Shown here: piece by piece, positions 59,616-64,000 of the stretch
Numbering within the stretch: the first letter of the stretch is position 1
Layout of the letters: each line of letters starts with the position of its first letter
DNA from: Moritella marina ATCC 15381
GTDB taxonomy: Bacteria > Pseudomonadota > Gammaproteobacteria > Enterobacterales > Moritellaceae
Assembly: GCF_008931805.1 (NCBI RefSeq)
Contig: NZ_CP044399.1
Location: 310,001-374,000, forward strand
DNA: 64,000 nucleotides
Reading direction: 5' to 3'
Translations under genes and position numbers: made by a program
Notes under the pieces: model-generated
What the model was told of the DNA's origin: nothing
Databases searched by the model: none
The model's input: only the letters and a program-made list of their open reading frames with translations

Positions 59616-59950
59616 CATTTCATATTTCCCAGACTGTCAGTCTTTTAATGTCTTATTCTAAGATCTTATTTTAAACATTTATCTCAAAGTACTGTTTTAA
59701 GTACTAGCTTAAGTATTATCTCAACGTGTTATTTCAATGTGCGATCTCAAAACCACCACTGGCATGCTAGGATAATGGTCTATTTCAGTTATATTTTTAG
59801 CATTACTGTTTAGTGTAGTTGATAGTGACTAGGGTTTTATTGATAAGTCTCTCTAATGAGGTGTTTTTAAATTGCTACGTTGTCGTATCGCTAGGAAGTT
59901 GATCAAGTTGGCTTTATTTTGCGCTATGTTTTTTGATTTCGGATTTTAAC
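59616..59950. other. Gene-free spacer between tRNA-Ser copies 2 and 3
   Basis: Around 335 AT-rich bases with loosely repeated TTATCTCAA-like words near 59680-59760 and no convincing ORF. Its end (59951 onward) contains the copy 3 promoter. It looks like the remains of the duplication that produced the third tRNA cassette. Confidence 0.4.
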
Positions 59951-59979
59951 TTTACAACAGGTTATCATATCTCTATTAT
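59951..59979 (+). promoter_or_regulatory. Promoter of tRNA-Ser copy 3
   Basis: TTTACA at 59951-59956, a 17-base spacer and TATTAT at 59974-59979, with the same downstream ACGCTCCATTGCTGC as copy 1. Confidence 0.7.
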
Positions 59980-59994
59980 ACGCTCCATTGCTGC

Positions 59995-60085
59995 GGATGG
60001 GTGGCAGAGTGGCCGAATGCACTGGTCTTGAAAACCAGCAGGGGTTAATAGCTCCTCGAGAGTTCAAATCTCTCCTCCTCCGCCA
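59995..60085 (+). tRNA. tRNA-Ser(UGA), copy 3 with acceptor-stem mismatch
   Basis: The same 91-base tRNA with anticodon TGA and CCA, except that base 4 is T instead of G (GGATGGG). It now faces C at position 69, leaving a T-C mismatch in the middle of the acceptor stem. The rest is identical to copies 1 and 2. It may be less efficiently matured or charged. Confidence 0.93.
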
Positions 60086-60095
60086 TCTATATAGA

Positions 60096-60127
60096 AAAGG
60101 CGCTATCTGAAAAGGTAGCGCCTTTTT
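60096..60127 (+). terminator. Terminator of tRNA-Ser copy 3
   Basis: The same stem as in copies 1 and 2 with one wobble change (AGGTAGCGCC), GAAA-type loop and TTTTT. Confidence 0.88.
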
Positions 60128-60161
60128 GCAATCTCGCGTTCAGCTGATGCCAAGTCTTATT

Positions 60162-60323
60162 TTATTCCGTTTCTTCAAGCAATGCTGCACGTTGTGCATT
60201 CCATAATTTTCGTTGTGCGTAATAGTGATCCCAAACACACGGGCAACAAGCGCCGCCGCCACAACAATCATCATCTGCAGGTGGATAAGGTTTATCTATA
60301 ACTTTTGGTTGTGGTTTGTCCAT
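60162..60323 (-). CDS. Small Cys-rich oxidoreductase-like domain protein
   Basis: A 53-residue protein, starting MDKPQPKVIDKPYPPADDDCC with AAGGA upstream of the ATG; the frame is open 13 codons further. The cluster DCCGGGACCPCVWDHYYAQ matches the short 'oxidoreductase-like' domain found at the N-terminus of some eukaryotic proteins and as stand-alone bacterial proteins. Five cysteines suggest metal or Fe-S binding. The function is unknown. Confidence 0.78.
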   Translation of the reverse strand: MDKPQPKVIDKPYPPADDDCCGGGACCPCVWDHYYAQRKLWNAQRAALLEETE

Positions 60324-60690
60324 GGATTTGTCCTTTTCGTTAACTATAGGCAAATGTAACATATTTTTAACGGCAAATATAAAGCAATGATGTCTAATTA
60401 ATAAGCTGTTGTATTATCTGTACTAAATTATATATATTGTTTTATAAAACTATTCTTTAGAGCCTAAAATATCGCAGTTCTTAGTAACTATGTCTAATTT
60501 TGCCAACTACACCGCATTTTAAGTTTAAAGTCATTAAGTTATTAAATTATTGATATATAATGGCATATTATTATTTAGTATCAATATATGAGCGCTTATG
60601 GTTAGCGAAATAGCAAAAATAATAACCTATTTTTGACCATCTAATGTATTATGCTCTTTAGAAATTGTATGTGTATGCGGAGATATTCTT
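60324..60690. promoter_or_regulatory. AT-rich region upstream of uvrY
   Basis: A 367-base gene-free, very AT-rich stretch between two divergent genes. It should hold the promoters of uvrY and of the small Cys-rich gene. GCGGAGATATTCTT directly before TTG 60691 serves as the uvrY ribosome site. I saw no further structure. Confidence 0.4.
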
Positions 60691-61335
60691 TTGATTAATG
60701 TATTCCTTGTCGATGATCACGAATTAGTCCGTACCGGAATTCGCCGAATTCTTGAAGATGTACGTGGTATTAAAGTCGTGGGTGAAGTTTCATGCGGAGA
60801 GGATGCCGTTCAGTTTTGTCGAGACAATCAACCAGATGTGATCTTGATGGACATGAACATGCCAGGTATTGGCGGATTAGAAGCGACACGTAAGATTTTA
60901 CGAAATAACCCTGATATTAAAATTATCGTATTAACGATACACACGGAAGAACCTTTCCCAAGCAAGGTAATGCAAGCTGGTGGTGCTGGTTATTTAACTA
61001 AAAGTGCAGCCCCTGAAGAGGTATTAGGCGCAATTCGTAAAGTGCACAGTGGGCAGCGTTATATCGCCCCTGAAATTGCACAACAAATGGCATTGAGCCA
61101 ATTTTCTTCTGCGGACGAAAACCCTTTTCAAAGTTTGTCTGAACGTGAGTTACAAATCATGATGATGATAACTAAAGGACAAAAAGTAGTTGATATAGCA
61201 GAGCAACTACACTTGAACTCTAAGACTGTTAATGCTTATCGCTATCGCTTATTCAGTAAGCTGAATATTAATGGTGACGTTGAATTAACTCACTTGGCGA
61301 TCAGACACGGTATCTTAGATGCTGACACACTATAA
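60691..61335 (+). CDS. uvrY: Response regulator UvrY (GacA)
   Basis: DNA-binding response regulator partnered with the BarA sensor kinase; in relatives it drives CsrB-type small RNAs. The 214 residues start at TTG 60691, with GGAGA nine bases upstream. The receiver has the acidic pair VDDHE, phospho-acceptor Asp in VILMDMNMPG and Lys in YLTKSAAP; the LuxR-type helix-turn-helix is at the end (LSERELQIMMMITKGQKVVDIAEQL...KTVNAYRYRLFSKL). A TTG start may keep its level low. It precedes uvrC as in E. coli. Confidence 0.95.
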   Translation: MINVFLVDDHELVRTGIRRILEDVRGIKVVGEVSCGEDAVQFCRDNQPDVILMDMNMPGIGGLEATRKILRNNPDIKIIVLTIHTEEPFPSKVMQAGGAGYLTKSAAPEEVLGAIRKVHSGQRYIAPEIAQQMALSQFSSADENPFQSLSERELQIMMMITKGQKVVDIAEQLHLNSKTVNAYRYRLFSKLNINGDVELTHLAIRHGILDADTL

Positions 61336-61366
61336 TTAAGTATGCTTTTACTTAATTTCAATTGAG

Positions 61367-61394
61367 AAAGATGTCTTCGGGCATCTTTTATTTT
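61367..61394 (+). terminator. UUCG terminator-like hairpin abutting the uvrC start
   Basis: AAAGATGTC, loop TTCG, GGCATCTTT: a nine-base-pair stem with a C(UUCG)G tetraloop, followed by TTTATTTT and immediately the uvrC ATG at 61395. It has all the features of an intrinsic terminator for uvrY and also covers the place where a uvrC ribosome site would be. Confidence 0.8.
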
Positions 61395-63248
61395 ATGCCT
61401 GCAAAAGACCAATTCAATCATCAAGACTTCTTAAAAACCGTCTCGCACCAGCCGGGGGTTTACCGTATGTACGACCATAAAGATGTGGTTATTTATGTCG
61501 GTAAAGCCAAAGACTTACACAAACGCTTAACCAGCTATTTTCGAAAAACGGTCGATCGTGAAAAAACTCGAGTCTTGGTTACCCATATTGCTAATATTGA
61601 TGTCACGGTAACGCATTCGGAAACGGAAGCGCTAGTCCTTGAACATACTTATATTAAACGCTATCAGCCGCGTTATAACGTGTCACTGAGAGATGACAAG
61701 TCTTACCCCTACATTCTCATTACTGCGCATGAACATCCACAATTAACCTCTATTCGCAGTAACAATAAGCGTAAAGGGCAGTATTTTGGTCCTTATCCAA
61801 GTGGCAGTGCGGTGCGAGAAAGTCTGCATCTAATGCAAAAACTGTTTCCTGTACGTCAATGTGAAGATAGTTATTATCAAAACCGATCTCGACCGTGTTT
61901 ACAATTCCAGCTCAAGCGTTGTTTAGGACCTTGTGTAAAAATGGACAACCCTGAAGAATATAACCAGCAAGTGGCACTTGCTGCGTTGTTTTTGAAAGGT
62001 AAAAACACCGATGTTATTAATGAATTAGTGATTAAGATGGAGCAGGCTAGCCAACAGTTAGATTTTGAAGTAGCGGCCCGTTATCGCGACCAGATCCAAG
62101 CATTAAGAGCGATTCAAGAGCAGCAATATGTCACCTCTGATTTAGGTGAGATGGATGTTATAGGCTTTGCTTTTAAAAATGGTATTGCTTGTGCGCATTT
62201 ACTCTTTGTGCGTTCAGGGAAAGTCTTTGGCAGTCGCAGTTATTTCCCTAAAGTCCCTGCGGATACAGATATCAGTGAAGTGATCCAAGCTTTTTTATTG
62301 CAGTACTACCTGAATAAAGAAACCCAGCAAGCGATACCTAAAGAAGTGTTACTCACTGAGTTACCTGAAGAGCATGACCTGATTGAATCGAGCTTAAGTC
62401 AACTTGCAGACCGTAAGATTAAGTTGACGAGTCCGAAGCGTGGTGACAGATCTAAGTTTTTAAGGTTGGCGCTTACTAACGCGGAAACAGCTTTAACGAC
62501 AAAGTTAGCGACTAAAAGCACTGTGCTTAATCGGTTTAAAGCATTGGAAAAAGTATTGAACTTTGATGGTAAGATCCAGCGTATGGAATGTTTCGATATT
62601 AGCCATACTGGTGGTGAGCAAACCGTTGCATCTTGTGTTGTGTTTAACCGTGAAGGGGCGAATAAAAGCGATTATCGACTCTATAACATCAGTGGTATTA
62701 CAGGCGGCGATGATTACGCAGCGATGGCACAAGTATTAGAGCGGCGTTTTAAAAAGACCATTGAAGTTGATAAAATACCGGATATTTTATTTATTGATGG
62801 CGGTAAAGGGCAGATGACGCAGGCGGAGCAAGTACTAACTCGGTATGCTGATAACTTTGCTGTTAAGCGGCCTAAAATAATTGGTATTGCTAAAGGCGTG
62901 ACGCGTAAAGCAGGCTTGGAAACATTAATTCTGTCGGGAGCATTGGATAACGCGGCAGATACCGAATTTTATCTACCCAGTGATTCACCAGCATTACATC
63001 TGGTGCAACATATACGTGATGAATCTCACCGTTTTGCCATTACCGGGCATCGGGCTCGTCGAAATAAAGTTAAACGCACAAGTTCTTTGGAAGGGATTGC
63101 AGGCGTTGGACCGAAACGTCGTCAAGGATTACTCAAATTTATGGGAGGCTTACAGCAGCTACGCAGTGCAAGTCGCGAAGAAATAGCAAAGGTACCAGGT
63201 ATAAGTATTGATTTAGCAGAAAAAATTTATGATTCATTGCATCAATAA
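61395..63248 (+). CDS. uvrC: Excinuclease ABC subunit C
   Basis: Makes the 3' and 5' incisions of nucleotide excision repair. The 617 residues from [27 protein letters not shown] match the family start. Domains: GIY-YIG (GVYRMY...[14 protein letters not shown]), Cys cluster, UVR motif, RNase H-like endonuclease ([21 protein letters not shown] and FIDGGKGQ) and two C-terminal HhH motifs ([33 protein letters not shown]). No Shine-Dalgarno lies before ATG 61395. Upstream in-frame starts at ATG 61371 or TTG 61362 would be translated through the hairpin. Confidence 0.95.
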   Translation: MPAKDQFNHQDFLKTVSHQPGVYRMYDHKDVVIYVGKAKDLHKRLTSYFRKTVDREKTRVLVTHIANIDVTVTHSETEALVLEHTYIKRYQPRYNVSLRDDKSYPYILITAHEHPQLTSIRSNNKRKGQYFGPYPSGSAVRESLHLMQKLFPVRQCEDSYYQNRSRPCLQFQLKRCLGPCVKMDNPEEYNQQVALAALFLKGKNTDVINELVIKMEQASQQLDFEVAARYRDQIQALRAIQEQQYVTSDLGEMDVIGFAFKNGIACAHLLFVRSGKVFGSRSYFPKVPADTDISEVIQAFLLQYYLNKETQQAIPKEVLLTELPEEHDLIESSLSQLADRKIKLTSPKRGDRSKFLRLALTNAETALTTKLATKSTVLNRFKALEKVLNFDGKIQRMECFDISHTGGEQTVASCVVFNREGANKSDYRLYNISGITGGDDYAAMAQVLERRFKKTIEVDKIPDILFIDGGKGQMTQAEQVLTRYADNFAVKRPKIIGIAKGVTRKAGLETLILSGALDNAADTEFYLPSDSPALHLVQHIRDESHRFAITGHRARRNKVKRTSSLEGIAGVGPKRRQGLLKFMGGLQQLRSASREEIAKVPGISIDLAEKIYDSLHQ

Positions 63249-63297
63249 GCAAGATATAGGACTATATAGGGGTTTCAATTTCAAAAGCATGAGAATA

Positions 63298-63876
63298 ATG
63301 AAAAACATACCCAATATTTTAACTTTGTTTCGCGTGATTTTAATTCCTTTTTTTGTTCTCGCGTTTTATTTACCAATTGAAAATTCGTTTTATATTGCAG
63401 CCTGGATCTTTTTTATTGCTGGCGTAACAGATTACCTTGATGGTTATTTAGCAAGACGTTGGGATGTATCAAGCAAGCTTGGCGCATTCCTTGATCCTGT
63501 AGCAGATAAAATCATGGTTATCACTGCGTTAGTGATGATTGCAGGTGATCACGACCGTATTGCTGCTACTATTGGCGAGCACAGTGCCTTATGGGTAATG
63601 ATTCCAGCGTTGATTATGATTGGCCGGGAGCTGGCTATTTCTGGTTTACGTGAATGGATGGCAGATCTCGGTAAGCGTGCTAACGTTGCTGTGGGTAGCG
63701 CTGGTAAGTGGAAAACCACGTTTCAAATGATGGCGCTAGGTGGCTTCATTTGGCAACAAGGCCCTTGGATGGTTTACCTTGCTTATCTCGTTTTTTATGC
63801 CGCAATGGTGTTAACCGTTGTTTCTATGGTGCAGTACTTTGCTGCTGCATGGGGCGAATTAACGAGTGAAGACTAA
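63298..63876 (+). CDS. pgsA: Phosphatidylglycerophosphate synthase
   Basis: Integral membrane CDP-alcohol phosphatidyltransferase that commits CDP-diacylglycerol to phosphatidylglycerol and cardiolipin. The 192-residue start MKNIPNILTLFRVILIPFFVLAFYLP matches E. coli PgsA; the frame stays open back into the uvrC end, so a start at 63289 is also possible. The catalytic motif TDYLDGYLARRWDVSSKLGAFLDPVADK has the D-DG-AR-G-D-D pattern. The order uvrY-uvrC-pgsA is conserved in gammaproteobacteria. Confidence 0.95.
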   Translation: MKNIPNILTLFRVILIPFFVLAFYLPIENSFYIAAWIFFIAGVTDYLDGYLARRWDVSSKLGAFLDPVADKIMVITALVMIAGDHDRIAATIGEHSALWVMIPALIMIGRELAISGLREWMADLGKRANVAVGSAGKWKTTFQMMALGGFIWQQGPWMVYLAYLVFYAAMVLTVVSMVQYFAAAWGELTSED

Positions 63877-64000
63877 GATTTCATTGATAATGACGAAATG
63901 CTCTTTTGATAAGGTCTCGTTATTAAGGTGATATTTAACCCCTTTTAGCTAAAAAACAAACTGTTTAGGTTGAAACGTAAACGTTTTGAACGATGCGATT

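Overview
The window looks like one continuous stretch of chromosome from a marine gammaproteobacterium of the Alteromonadales/Vibrionales kind. The best fit is a Moritella-like organism. This rests on protein resemblance, moderate-to-low G+C, and conserved gene neighbourhoods: hupB-ppiD, sapABCDF, yfbR-alaA, ppsR/ppsA, gapA-yeaD, infA-ate-aat-trxB-lrp-ftsK-lolA-rarA-crcB-serS, tusE-yccA and uvrY-uvrC-pgsA. I see no prophage, insertion sequence, integron, CRISPR array or plasmid backbone. The species name is an inference.

Layout. 1-2.8 kb: end of hupB, ppiD and a small membrane-anchored protein. 2.8-8.1 kb: the five-gene sap ABC importer on the minus strand, divergent from tyrR. 10.1-16.9 kb: a DUF3108 protein, a solitary cobQ, pdxH-grxA (minus), pssA, a HlyU-family protein, msrA and an M50-like peptidase. 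16.9-24.6 kb: a stand-alone Sfp-type phosphopantetheinyl transferase, a membrane protein, a TauE/SafE permease divergent from a MocR-type regulator, a lipoprotein, a DUF4344 metallopeptidase, yfbR and alaA. 24.8-27.6 kb: a plus-strand run of hotdog thioesterase, glycerophosphodiesterase, HD hydrolase and pabC.

27.6-34.2 kb: ppsR/ppsA divergent pair, then a NIT-like membrane protein and a PEGA/SUMF1 envelope protein. 34.5-46.3 kb: the giant FAD/Fe-S D-2-hydroxyglutarate dehydrogenase, a lipoprotein, and a central-carbon block holding gapA-yeaD, a second long GAPDH, yeaC, a DUF2989 lipoprotein and a degenerate MalQ-like protein. 46.5-57 kb: core housekeeping genes (infA, the two N-end-rule transferases, trxB, lrp, ftsK, lolA, rarA, crcB, serS). 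57.2-60.4 kb: tusE, yccA, three near-identical tRNA-Ser(UGA) cassettes with a double thioredoxin-fold gene between copies 1 and 2, and a small Cys-rich protein. 60.7-64 kb: uvrY-uvrC-pgsA.

Most of the window is ordinary core genome. The most unusual item is the 440-residue protein at 41631-42953. It aligns by eye with 4-alpha-glucanotransferase (MalQ, GH77), but the nucleophile Asp reads Asn, the acid/base Glu reads Gln, and the protein ends before the third catalytic Asp, so it looks like a conserved pseudoenzyme beside two GAPDH genes. Also notable are a UUCG terminator hairpin abutting the uvrC start codon, the triplicated tRNA-Ser cassette with an acceptor-stem mismatch in one copy, direct repeats between the MocR regulator and its divergent permease, and an unlinked PPTase that may serve polyunsaturated fatty acid synthesis. 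All protein comparisons are from memory; no search was run.
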